A DNA stretch of 64,000 bases from Ilyobacter_A sp963668015 (lineage in GTDB: Bacteria; Fusobacteriota; Fusobacteriia; Fusobacteriales; Fusobacteriaceae). The stretch spans positions 35,565 through 99,564 of the forward strand of contig CAXXCR010000037.1 in NCBI GenBank assembly GCA_963668015.2. The letters run 5' to 3'. Position numbers and translations under genes: made by a program. Positions within the stretch are counted from its first letter, which is position 1. Each line of letters begins with the position of its first letter. Of this stretch, positions 32,530 to 39,459 are shown in pieces. Below the pieces are notes generated by a model that had not been told where the DNA came from, did no database searches, and saw only the letters and a program-made list of their open reading frames with translations.

Positions 32530-34455
32530 ATGAAAGAGATAGCTTTAATCATGAAGGACAGTGACCTAAAATACAGGGTGGAAACAGAGCTTTGGGAAAA
32601 AGACTACCGTGTAAAGGGACTGCTGCCTGAAGAGGACATAGTAGAAAGTTTATCGTCAAAAACATTCGATTTGATTATACTTGGTCACTGTACTGAGTGT
32701 ATAGAGAGTGCAGAGGAAAAACTTATAGAGGATGTGAGAGATGCTTATCCTGATGTGCCTATAGTGATAATATTCGACAGCAACTTAGCCGGGGTAGATG
32801 TTTTAGATGCATTTAAATACGGATTAGAAGATGTAGTGTATGTTAAGGAGACGAACATAGATCCAATTTTAAACTCTGTGGAGAGGTTGATGGAGGACGA
32901 GTACGAAAAACTCAGCCTCGAGTTTAAGCATATAAGAAATAAGAATGTCTTAAAGATCCCAAGTGATATTACAGCAAGGGAAGCTATCGGCATTAAAAAA
33001 GCAGTAGAAGATGAGTTGAAAAGCGGGAGAAATTACTTCATACTGGATATGAGCGAGGTTTCCAAGATAGGTAGCATCGGCATAGGGGTTCTTCTTTATA
33101 TCAGGGAAAAGATAAACGAGAAAAAGGCAAAGCTTAGATTGGTTATAAAATCTCTGCAGGTGAAAAGGTTCCTGGAGAGGATGAAAATAGATAAGCACTT
33201 TGATATCTATGATGATATAAGCGAATTGGTGGCTCTTGAGGAAGAGCAAAAAATAAAGGTAGCAGTAATAGACGATGCTAAGTTTATGAGGGTTCTGGTA
33301 TCTAGTACTTTGGAGGAAGAGGGATTTGACACGGTTAGTTATGAAGATCCTGTGGAGGCCTTGGAGGCTCTCACCACTGTCGAGGAGGTAAATGTAATCC
33401 TGGTTGACTACGAAATGCCTGAAATGAACGGACTTGAATTCATAAAAAAATTCAAGCCAAAGGAAAGAGGCATCCCGGCGATAATGCTCACAACGGAAAC
33501 AGATGTTCATTTAGCAGTGAACTCAATAAGAGAGGGAGCTTCTGACTACCTAACAAAGCCATTTAAAAAAGAGGAGCTTATAGAGGTACTTAAGAAAACT
33601 GACAAAGACAGCAGAAGAACCAGAGAGCAGAAGCGTATGTTTGCAGAGCTGAAAATAAGGGAGAGTCAGCTGAGAAGGAAAAATAGGATGCTTTCAAGAC
33701 TTTATAATGAGCTGGAAGAAGAGCTTAGTATGGCTTCCGACATACAGAAAAAACTAATGCCGCAGAGTTTTCCTGAAGTTAAAGGATATAAATTTTTTGT
33801 TAAATATAAGCCGTCACAGGATATAGGCGGAGATTTTTATGATTTTACTAAGTTAGACGAAGACAACTGTGCACTGGCTTTTGCAGACGTATCTGGACAC
33901 GGGATACCAGCAGCACTACTTTCTACTATGTTTAAGGTATACATAATGAGTCACTGTCAAAGTACAAGGGATACAGCCGTACTTATGGAAACTCTAAATG
34001 AACTTGTTGTGGAAAGTTTCCCTACTGGAAAATTCATTAGTCTTTTTTACATGGTTATAGATGGGACAAATGATGTTATAAATTATTGCAAGGCCGCTCA
34101 GGAACCAGCTCTTCTTATTAAGAATACAGGTGAAATAATAGAGCTTGGAAATGAGAGCCAGGTGTTAGGGTTGTTCTCCAAGAAAGATTTTCCTGAACTG
34201 TTGAGTTTTCAACAAGAGACTCTAAAGATGGAGAAAGGGGATAAAATATTCTTATACACAGATGGAATTAATGAAGCTCAGAACAGCAAAGAGGAGTTTT
34301 ACGGTCTAGATAGACTTCATAAGACACTTAAAGACAACTGTGGATACTCGGCTGAAAAGATGATGGATATGGTTTACAGAGATTTGAAGGATTTCTTGGA
34401 AGGGCTGCCTATGCAGGACGATCTGACCCTTTTTGCAATAGAGAAAACAGAATAG
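32530..34455 (+). CDS. Receiver-STAS-receiver-PP2C phosphatase (SpoIIE/RsbU type) response regulator
   Basis: 641 residues with an uncommon domain order. Residues 1-120 resemble a receiver fold but lack a clear phospho-Asp (FDLIILGHC). Residues 135-235 are a STAS domain (anti-sigma-antagonist type, DMSEVSKIGSIGIGVLL). Residues 240-358 are a canonical receiver with Asp in ILVDYEMPEMNG near 300 and the Lys in YLTKPF near 345. A coiled coil (360-410) leads to a PP2C SpoIIE domain (DIGGDFYDF near 432, FADVSGHGIPAAL near 451, DGINEA near 578). It probably dephosphorylates a STAS partner in a partner-switching pathway, under phosphorelay control. Its own STAS domain may be part of that switch. Confidence 0.9.
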   Translation: MKEIALIMKDSDLKYRVETELWEKDYRVKGLLPEEDIVESLSSKTFDLIILGHCTECIESAEEKLIEDVRDAYPDVPIVIIFDSNLAGVDVLDAFKYGLEDVVYVKETNIDPILNSVERLMEDEYEKLSLEFKHIRNKNVLKIPSDITAREAIGIKKAVEDELKSGRNYFILDMSEVSKIGSIGIGVLLYIREKINEKKAKLRLVIKSLQVKRFLERMKIDKHFDIYDDISELVALEEEQKIKVAVIDDAKFMRVLVSSTLEEEGFDTVSYEDPVEALEALTTVEEVNVILVDYEMPEMNGLEFIKKFKPKERGIPAIMLTTETDVHLAVNSIREGASDYLTKPFKKEELIEVLKKTDKDSRRTREQKRMFAELKIRESQLRRKNRMLSRLYNELEEELSMASDIQKKLMPQSFPEVKGYKFFVKYKPSQDIGGDFYDFTKLDEDNCALAFADVSGHGIPAALLSTMFKVYIMSHCQSTRDTAVLMETLNELVVESFPTGKFISLFYMVIDGTNDVINYCKAAQEPALLIKNTGEIIELGNESQVLGLFSKKDFPELLSFQQETLKMEKGDKIFLYTDGINEAQNSKEEFYGLDRLHKTLKDNCGYSAEKMMDMVYRDLKDFLEGLPMQDDLTLFAIEKTE

Positions 34456-34458
34456 ATA

Positions 34459-34487
34459 TTGACAAATTTCATCAAATCCAGTAAAAT
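34459..34487 (+). promoter_or_regulatory. Sigma-70 promoter of bioB
   Basis: TTGACA (34459-34464) and TAAAAT (34482-34487), 17-base spacer, 58 bases before the GTG start. Confidence 0.7.
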
Positions 34488-34544
34488 ATTTTTTATAGAA
34501 AACTTACAAAAAAAGTAAAGAATTGATTTTTAAGAGGTGTAGCA

Positions 34545-35513
34545 GTGGATTTGAGAAAATATATTAAAGAAGATATAAGCAGAGACGAGGCTTTGGAGCT
34601 GACTAAATTAAAGGGTGCCAAGTTAATGGAGCTTTTTGCAGTTGCCAATGAGGTAAGGGAAATGTATTGCGGGAATGAAATGGCACTTTGTACCATAACA
34701 AATGCCAGGTCTGGAAAATGTGGTGAAGACTGTAAGTTCTGCGCCCAGTCAGCTCACTATAATACAAACATAGAAACCTATGACTTGAAAGATGACGCTA
34801 CCCTGAAAGATGAGTATAAAAAATCAAAAGAGTATGGAGCCGGCAAGTTTGGCCTGGTAACAAGCGGAAGGTCAATAAAAAAGGGTTCTGAAGAGTTTGA
34901 ACGGGTTAAAAAATTCATAGAAGAAGCTTCGGCAAGCGGAGAAGAAGTGGACCTCTGTGCATCGATAGGCCTGCTTAGCTATGATGAGATAATGGAGCTG
35001 AAGAAAGTGGGGCTTAATAGGATACACAATAACCTTCAGACATCGGTAGATTCTTATGACAAGATAGTTGCCACCACGCATAAAATAGAAGATCGTATTG
35101 AAACAATAAAGAATGCAGTCAAAGCTGGTGTAAATGTCTGCAGTGGGGGAATAATAGGAATGGGGGAAAGCTGGGAAGATCGTATAGATATGGCTTTTAC
35201 CTTGAAAGAATTAGGTGTGGACAGCATCCCTTTAAATATTTTAAATCCCATACCCGGGACACCGCATGGTGACAGGGAAAAACTGTCTGCGGACGAGATA
35301 ATTAAGACGATAGCGATATACAGACTGATAAACAAAGATAAGGTTATAAAAATAGCTGCCGGAAGAGAAACCATATTAAAGGACTTTATGGGTATGGCCT
35401 TTATGAGCGGGGGGAATGGTATGCTTGTTGGAGGCTACCTTACAATGAGGGGCAGAAGTGTAGAAGAGGATCTGAAATTTGTGGAAAATATAAAAAAAAT
35501 GTGGGAAAAGTAG
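34545..35513 (+). CDS. bioB: Biotin synthase
   Basis: The radical-SAM enzyme that inserts sulfur into dethiobiotin. 322 residues with the CxxxCxxC cluster (SGKCGEDCKFCAQS near 55-68), further cluster ligands Cys in DLCASIGLL and NVCSGGIIGMGE, and the Arg ligand in AAGRETIL. The start is GTG, set by AAGAGGTG. It stands alone with its own promoter and no other bio genes. A functional bioB makes the missing biotinyl lysine of the AccB-like protein more notable. Confidence 0.95.
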   Translation: MDLRKYIKEDISRDEALELTKLKGAKLMELFAVANEVREMYCGNEMALCTITNARSGKCGEDCKFCAQSAHYNTNIETYDLKDDATLKDEYKKSKEYGAGKFGLVTSGRSIKKGSEEFERVKKFIEEASASGEEVDLCASIGLLSYDEIMELKKVGLNRIHNNLQTSVDSYDKIVATTHKIEDRIETIKNAVKAGVNVCSGGIIGMGESWEDRIDMAFTLKELGVDSIPLNILNPIPGTPHGDREKLSADEIIKTIAIYRLINKDKVIKIAAGRETILKDFMGMAFMSGGNGMLVGGYLTMRGRSVEEDLKFVENIKKMWEK

Positions 35514-35526
35514 GGGAAACCAAAGT

Positions 35527-35586
35527 ATGGTAATAATTTATTGTCATTAAGTTGACAGTAAGTTATTACCATTTTTTATTTTTTGA
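35527..35586 (+). terminator. Terminator of bioB
   Basis: ATGGTAATAA (35527-35536) pairs with TTATTACCAT (35563-35572), with inner TGTCA/TGACA pairing, followed by a long T-rich run. The loop arm TTTATTGTCATTAA (35537-35550) recurs inverted at 45397-45410, close to the other end of the integrated element. Confidence 0.85.
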
Positions 35587-35655
35587 AAATGAGGATTTTG
35601 GAGGATAGAAACCTCCCAGCCTTAAAACAGAAATTTTTACGAGGGGGATCGGTAA

Positions 35656-36993
35656 ATGGCCAGAGAGTTAATGTATCAAGGTTTTGACACTTTAATATTT
35701 TCTACTTCTGACTTCTATATCCAAAATCCAGATAAGTTATATGATATCAAGGAATTGGCAAAAGGTCAAAAGAATAAACTCGAGGTATTCGAGTTAGATG
35801 TGAGGGATCGAGTTTTTGTAGCTGAAAGACAAATTGAGATCAACGAGAGAAAGACATTTATTATGAAAAGTTCTTCTTTCAGGTCGTTTGCTTGGACTTT
35901 CTATGATGAAAACAAAAATTTTCAGTTTTCTGCAGTTTATGCAGAGGAATTAAAAAATTTCCAAGTGAGGATTTTAGCGAAAACTTTTATTGAAAATACT
36001 TATGAGGAAATAATTGAGATGCTCGAAGAAGAATTAAAAATATTTGGAATTGATGTTCAGTATATGAGATCGTCTAGGATAGATTGGGCGACTGATATTG
36101 TATACGACAAAAAGAAACTTAATATAGTTGCTAGGAATAAGAATTTTTTAGACGACTATTTTTATATGAAATATGACAACAGGTTTAATGTGTATACTCA
36201 GAAATTTCAGTTTGATGATATAAAGCTAAATTATGTTACTGGCTTCTATACTTCAACTGAGGCACTAGGTTTTAGAATGTACGATAAAGTGCTTGAGGCT
36301 TTGCAGAATGAGGAACAAAAAGAAAAGGCAGATATAATCATACACAATTATTTAAATCAGGATGAAATCGAATATGATGGGGTGACTTATCATAAGTCGA
36401 ATACAGATGAAAAGTTTTGGAGAGAATTGCAGCTAAAAGATTATCTGTTGTCTAAAAAGCAAGTTGTTAGATATGAATATCAATTTAATGCCAAGTATTT
36501 AAAAAATAAATTTAGATATGTAAAAGACATAAACATTGAGGAGCTAAAGCAGATGGTTCTTTATACATTCAAGGGTCACACTGGAATAGCTCCTAAAAAC
36601 CTTGCTGAGGTTTCAGACAAGAAAGCTGAACCAAAGTTTGATGGAGATACAAAACATTATTTAAACAGCCTGGGTGATGACCTGGGTTTTGTAAATAAGT
36701 ATAAAAAAGTAAAGGCAACTATTGATGGATCTATCAAGCATAATCTTAGAATGATAGGATCACATTTGGCTAATGTCGGACAAGCGATAACTCAGAAAAA
36801 AGGTAGAGTTATTCACTCTAATGAACTTTTTAAACTGTTAAGGTTATATGAACCGACTTTCGGCTGCCAGTATGAAAATAAAATGTGGAACGATATTAAA
36901 TCAATGTTTTCACTTAAAACTTTCAAAAATGGAATACTAGATTTTATTAAATTAGATGAATTTAGGCGTGATTATCAATATTCGCTTAATTAG
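35656..36993 (+). CDS. Rolling-circle-type replication initiation protein (Rep_trans/phage replication initiator-like)
   Basis: 445 residues. It has the conserved pattern of RepL/Rep_trans-type initiators of small plasmids and filamentous phages: an N-terminal strand FDTLIFS, a FQVRILAKTF strand, the RIDWATDI motif near 139-146, a TGFYTSTEALGFRMYDK block near 196-212 and RYEYQF near 273. Such proteins nick one strand at a double-strand origin and start unidirectional replication. A nicking Tyr cannot be assigned with confidence. The start has GAGGGGG upstream; a bidirectional hairpin follows. It is the first gene of the integrated element. Confidence 0.72.
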   Translation: MARELMYQGFDTLIFSTSDFYIQNPDKLYDIKELAKGQKNKLEVFELDVRDRVFVAERQIEINERKTFIMKSSSFRSFAWTFYDENKNFQFSAVYAEELKNFQVRILAKTFIENTYEEIIEMLEEELKIFGIDVQYMRSSRIDWATDIVYDKKKLNIVARNKNFLDDYFYMKYDNRFNVYTQKFQFDDIKLNYVTGFYTSTEALGFRMYDKVLEALQNEEQKEKADIIIHNYLNQDEIEYDGVTYHKSNTDEKFWRELQLKDYLLSKKQVVRYEYQFNAKYLKNKFRYVKDINIEELKQMVLYTFKGHTGIAPKNLAEVSDKKAEPKFDGDTKHYLNSLGDDLGFVNKYKKVKATIDGSIKHNLRMIGSHLANVGQAITQKKGRVIHSNELFKLLRLYEPTFGCQYENKMWNDIKSMFSLKTFKNGILDFIKLDEFRRDYQYSLN

Positions 36994-37032
36994 GTAATAA
37001 ATTCAGAACTTTATTAGCCGAATGGAATAAAA

Positions 37033-37057
37033 AAGAGCCATTTAATTGGCTCTTATT
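37033..37057 (+). terminator. Bidirectional terminator after the replication gene
   Basis: AAGAGCCA (37033-37040) pairs with TGGCTCTT (37047-37054) around six bases. A run of A precedes it and T follows, so it can serve both strands. Confidence 0.7.
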
Positions 37058-37165
37058 AGTTGAAAGTTTTTAAGATTTATCACAAGGAAGAAATATTGTC
37101 AAACGATGGAAAACAATATTTTTACAGTGTAGATAACGTCATAATTTAAACTTTCAACCTAATTA

Positions 37166-37420
37166 CTATTTGAATTTAATTTTGGTTCTTTTTACTTTTG
37201 ATTTTTTAAAAGAACTTTCTAGCATTATAAAAATACTTGATAAGGTAAGAAAAATCCCAATCGATATTAAAATAGCAATAATTCCAATATATAGAAATTT
37301 TAGTTGAGAAATTTCATTTATTAATCCTTTAGGAGGGTTAGCAAACATATAATTTCCAATAAATAAGAAAATTAACCCAAGAATTAAATGAACTAAAATA
37401 TCGTGTAGTTTTTTTGACAT
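37166..37420 (-). CDS. Small two-helix membrane protein of the element
   Basis: 84 residues on the strand opposite to the rest of the element. Two clear membrane helices (near 8-27 and 43-68) and a basic tail (KKSKVKRTKIKFK). AAAGGAGGTCAG on the minus strand is an excellent ribosome binding site. Its separate orientation fits a lysogeny, immunity or superinfection-exclusion function, but there is no recognisable domain. Confidence 0.65.
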   Translation of the reverse strand: MSKKLHDILVHLILGLIFLFIGNYMFANPPKGLINEISQLKFLYIGIIAILISIGIFLTLSSIFIMLESSFKKSKVKRTKIKFK

Positions 37421-37523
37421 AAGCTGACCTCCTTTAAATTAGGTTGTTAATATATACACATACTTAAGAAAAAATCCTGTTTTTATGTTGTTTAGATAAA
37501 TTAAAAACTTTATGAGGTGAGAT

Positions 37524-37676
37524 ATGAAAATAGAGTTTGATTTAAATGATTTAGAGAATCCTGAGTTTAGATTATTTTTATGGAAATTACTCAATCAATA
37601 TGATTGTGTTGATTTAGAAAAAGCTTGCGAAGGTTTAAAAGAGGTTAATATAACTCTTGGTTTAGGTAAGGAATAG
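37524..37676 (+). CDS. 50-residue hypothetical protein
   Basis: A short frame starting MKIEFDLNDLENPEFRLFLW and ending NITLGLGKE, with GAGGTGAG just upstream of the ATG. It is acidic and probably helical. It is not recognised. The next 45 bases form a large hairpin. Confidence 0.55.
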   Translation: MKIEFDLNDLENPEFRLFLWKLLNQYDCVDLEKACEGLKEVNITLGLGKE

Positions 37677-37693
37677 AGAGGTTAAATCCTCTT

Positions 37694-37722
37694 GTGGTGC
37701 TACCCTTATATCATAGCACCAC
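37694..37722 (+). promoter_or_regulatory. Perfect hairpin in the element, terminator or replication signal
   Basis: GTGGTGCTA (37694-37702) pairs with TAGCACCAC (37714-37722) around eleven bases. There is no T run. It sits between the replication gene region and the ssDNA-binding gene, a place where rolling-circle replicons often keep an origin. Confidence 0.45.
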
Positions 37723-37815
37723 CTAAAATATGATAATCGTTGAAAATACTAGGCTAGAACACTAAAAAAAAATCAAAAATAGGTATAAAAAATATAAAAG
37801 GGAGATGATTTAAAA

Positions 37816-38085
37816 ATGAAAGGTAATTACAGAACTAATTCAATCAAGGTGGCAACACTTCAAGCTAAACCTTGGGAGGTGGAAGGTAGAACAGGGGTGT
37901 CACATAAATTGATTATGGAAGCGGATCTTGTGGACCCAGCAATTAAAATTTCAGAGGACCTATATACCAAAATGGGTGAAGCTGGAGTAGTCGGAAAAGA
38001 AGTTATCCTTGATTTTAGAATGAAATATGATGGTAGATCAAATGGATTTGTGTATGAGGTAACAGGATTTGAAATTGTAGAGTAG
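37816..38085 (+). CDS. Putative single-stranded DNA-binding protein
   Basis: 89 residues, small and beta-rich, with alternating strands (NSIKVATLQAKPWEVEGRTG, HKLIMEADLVD, KEVILDFRMKYDG, FVYEVTGFEIVE). Size, fold pattern and position after the replication gene resemble the ssDNA-binding proteins of filamentous phages and rolling-circle replicons, which cover single-stranded intermediates. There is no direct motif proof. GGGAGATG provides the ribosome binding site. Confidence 0.5.
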   Translation: MKGNYRTNSIKVATLQAKPWEVEGRTGVSHKLIMEADLVDPAIKISEDLYTKMGEAGVVGKEVILDFRMKYDGRSNGFVYEVTGFEIVE

Positions 38086-38093
38086 TTGGTTAT

Positions 38094-38276
38094 ATGGACT
38101 ATTTTACAAGTGAAGAGAAAGCGGCAATGACTGGAATGTTGGCTGAATATGCAGAAAAAGTGTCCGACAAGATACTTAACTCTACTTCATACAAAGAAAG
38201 ACAAAGGCTAGGTAAGAAATTAGATATTTTAACTGGTCTTGGTGCTAAAGTTATTAAAATGTCTAAGAGGGGGTAG
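38094..38276 (+). CDS. 60-residue hypothetical protein
   Basis: It starts eight bases after the ssDNA-binding gene. Helical and basic (YKERQRLGKKLDILTGLGAK near 34-53) with an acidic first half. Not recognised; possibly a small DNA-binding or regulatory protein of the element. The stop region contains the AGAGGGGG site of the next gene. Confidence 0.5.
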   Translation: MDYFTSEEKAAMTGMLAEYAEKVSDKILNSTSYKERQRLGKKLDILTGLGAKVIKMSKRG

Positions 38277-38280
38277 TGTT

Positions 38281-38397
38281 GTGGAATATAAAAAAAGTGA
38301 TTTAAATAAAGATGGTAAAGTTGATGAAAAAGATGTAATTCTTGGTGCAAGGTGGCTTTATAAGGTTGTTAAATTTATTCGTTCCTTTTTCATATAA
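38281..38397 (+). CDS. 38-residue protein with one EF-hand-like loop and hydrophobic tail
   Basis: GTG start with AAGAGGGGG upstream. Residues 7-18 read DLNKDGKVDEKD, which fits the 12-position calcium-binding EF-hand or dockerin loop (Asp1, Asn3, Asp5, Gly6, Val8, Asp12). The rest is a hydrophobic, amphipathic tail (WLYKVVKFIRSFF). The stop overlaps the next ribosome binding site. Not previously known to me in phages; calcium binding is an inference from the loop alone. Confidence 0.5.
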   Translation: MEYKKSDLNKDGKVDEKDVILGARWLYKVVKFIRSFFI

Positions 38398-38411
38398 AGG
38401 GGGCGAGTAAA

Positions 38412-38540
38412 ATTGAAAGTATCGAAGCATTTCACAAAATACAACGTTACTATTGGATCGTTAAGCTTATTGGAGTTATTCTTGTTGATATCATTAGGTT
38501 TTTAGTTTTTATAAATAAGGATAAGTTTAAAGATGATTAA
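38412..38540 (+). CDS. 42-residue membrane microprotein, non-canonical start
   Basis: The frame reads ESIEAFHKIQRYYWIVKLIG and then VILVDIIRFLVFINKDKFKDD, a clear single membrane helix with charged ends. Its stop abuts the AAAGGGGG site of the next gene, exactly as other genes of this element do. There is no ATG; AGGGGG at 38398-38403 is eight bases from an ATT at 38412. A competing frame starts at TTG 38413 and ends at 38505 (30 residues, also hydrophobic). I prefer the longer frame but cannot exclude the other. Confidence 0.4.
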   Translation: MESIEAFHKIQRYYWIVKLIGVILVDIIRFLVFINKDKFKDD

Positions 38541-38551
38541 AGGGGGTATTT

Positions 38552-39226
38552 ATGTCGTTAAATGTTAATTTGCAAGCATTGATAGATAATAATTTATATT
38601 CGGGGTTTACAAAGTTTCAGGCTGGGTCGTCAAATATTTTAATTGATGTACTTGATTCTGATAATGCGCATATAAAGTTTAATTTTAGTGGTAATGAAAT
38701 TAATATGACTTTTGCAGGGGAAAGTACTGCGGCTTCTAGATATAGTATGTTTCTTTATGTAGATGGTGAATTGAAAGATAGTATTGATCCGTCTAATACT
38801 TCTCCGAATGTGTTGGGTGTATCTGGTCTTGAAGATGGTGAGCATTATGTAGATGTTCGTATTACAAGTACTAATACGTCTGCAAATATGATGTATTTGG
38901 CAACTACTGTATTAGATGTTGAACCAAGTGTTTATAATGAAGATATACAAGGTTTTGTTATGTCTGATTTACTTACTGCGCTTGAAACTATTCAAGCAAT
39001 TATAAGGGCTGAGGGTGTAACAGATACTGTAATATCTAAAATGGGTGATGTTATAACAGCAATAAATAATATCACTGTTGCTGATATGGAACTAACGGAA
39101 ACTAAGCTTGAAGAAATAAAAACAAAACTTGATATACTTGATGCAAGTATTAATGGAATTAGTGTTTCTGTTGATATGTCTACGCTTGAGGGTAAAATGG
39201 ATTTACTTTTAGAGAAATTTAATTAG
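38552..39226 (+). CDS. Structural-like protein with beta-sandwich N-terminus
   Basis: 224 residues. The first ~130 are strand-rich (IKFNFSGNEINMTFAGES, YSMFLYVDGELKDSI, EHYVDVRITST), like a beta-sandwich or carbohydrate-binding module. The rest is helical with repeated short coiled segments (LEEIKTKLDILDASINGISV). Codons are strongly T-ending. It could be a receptor-binding or spike protein. AAAGGGGG precedes the ATG. Confidence 0.55.
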   Translation: MSLNVNLQALIDNNLYSGFTKFQAGSSNILIDVLDSDNAHIKFNFSGNEINMTFAGESTAASRYSMFLYVDGELKDSIDPSNTSPNVLGVSGLEDGEHYVDVRITSTNTSANMMYLATTVLDVEPSVYNEDIQGFVMSDLLTALETIQAIIRAEGVTDTVISKMGDVITAINNITVADMELTETKLEEIKTKLDILDASINGISVSVDMSTLEGKMDLLLEKFN

Positions 39227-39237
39227 GGGTGTGAACA

Positions 39238-39459
39238 ATGAGTGTATTGCAGAGAATAGAACAGTTGTTAATAGTTAATAATAATAAACTTGATACACTC
39301 AATACTTCTATTAATAATCTTTCTATTAATTTAACAGTTGAAAATATGAATGTTGATAATACTGAAGTTATAAAACTTTTAGAAGCTATTTTAAGGGCTA
39401 GTAATAATCAAGATGTTATTGAAGCATTTGAACTTGCGAAAAGTGAAGGTGGTTCTTAA
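39238..39459 (+). CDS. 73-residue coiled protein related to the preceding C-terminus
   Basis: The heptad-like pattern LQRIEQLLIVNNNKLDTLNT then INNLSINLTVENMNVDN resembles the C-terminal coiled part of the preceding protein. It starts 12 bases after it and its stop overlaps the next ATG (TAATG). Probably a structural or chaperone-like partner; not recognised. Confidence 0.5.
   Translation: MSVLQRIEQLLIVNNNKLDTLNTSINNLSINLTVENMNVDNTEVIKLLEAILRASNNQDVIEAFELAKSEGGS

Noticed and set aside
34488..34544. BirA operator before bioB
   Set aside because: No TTGTAAAC-type inverted repeat is visible between the promoter and the start codon.
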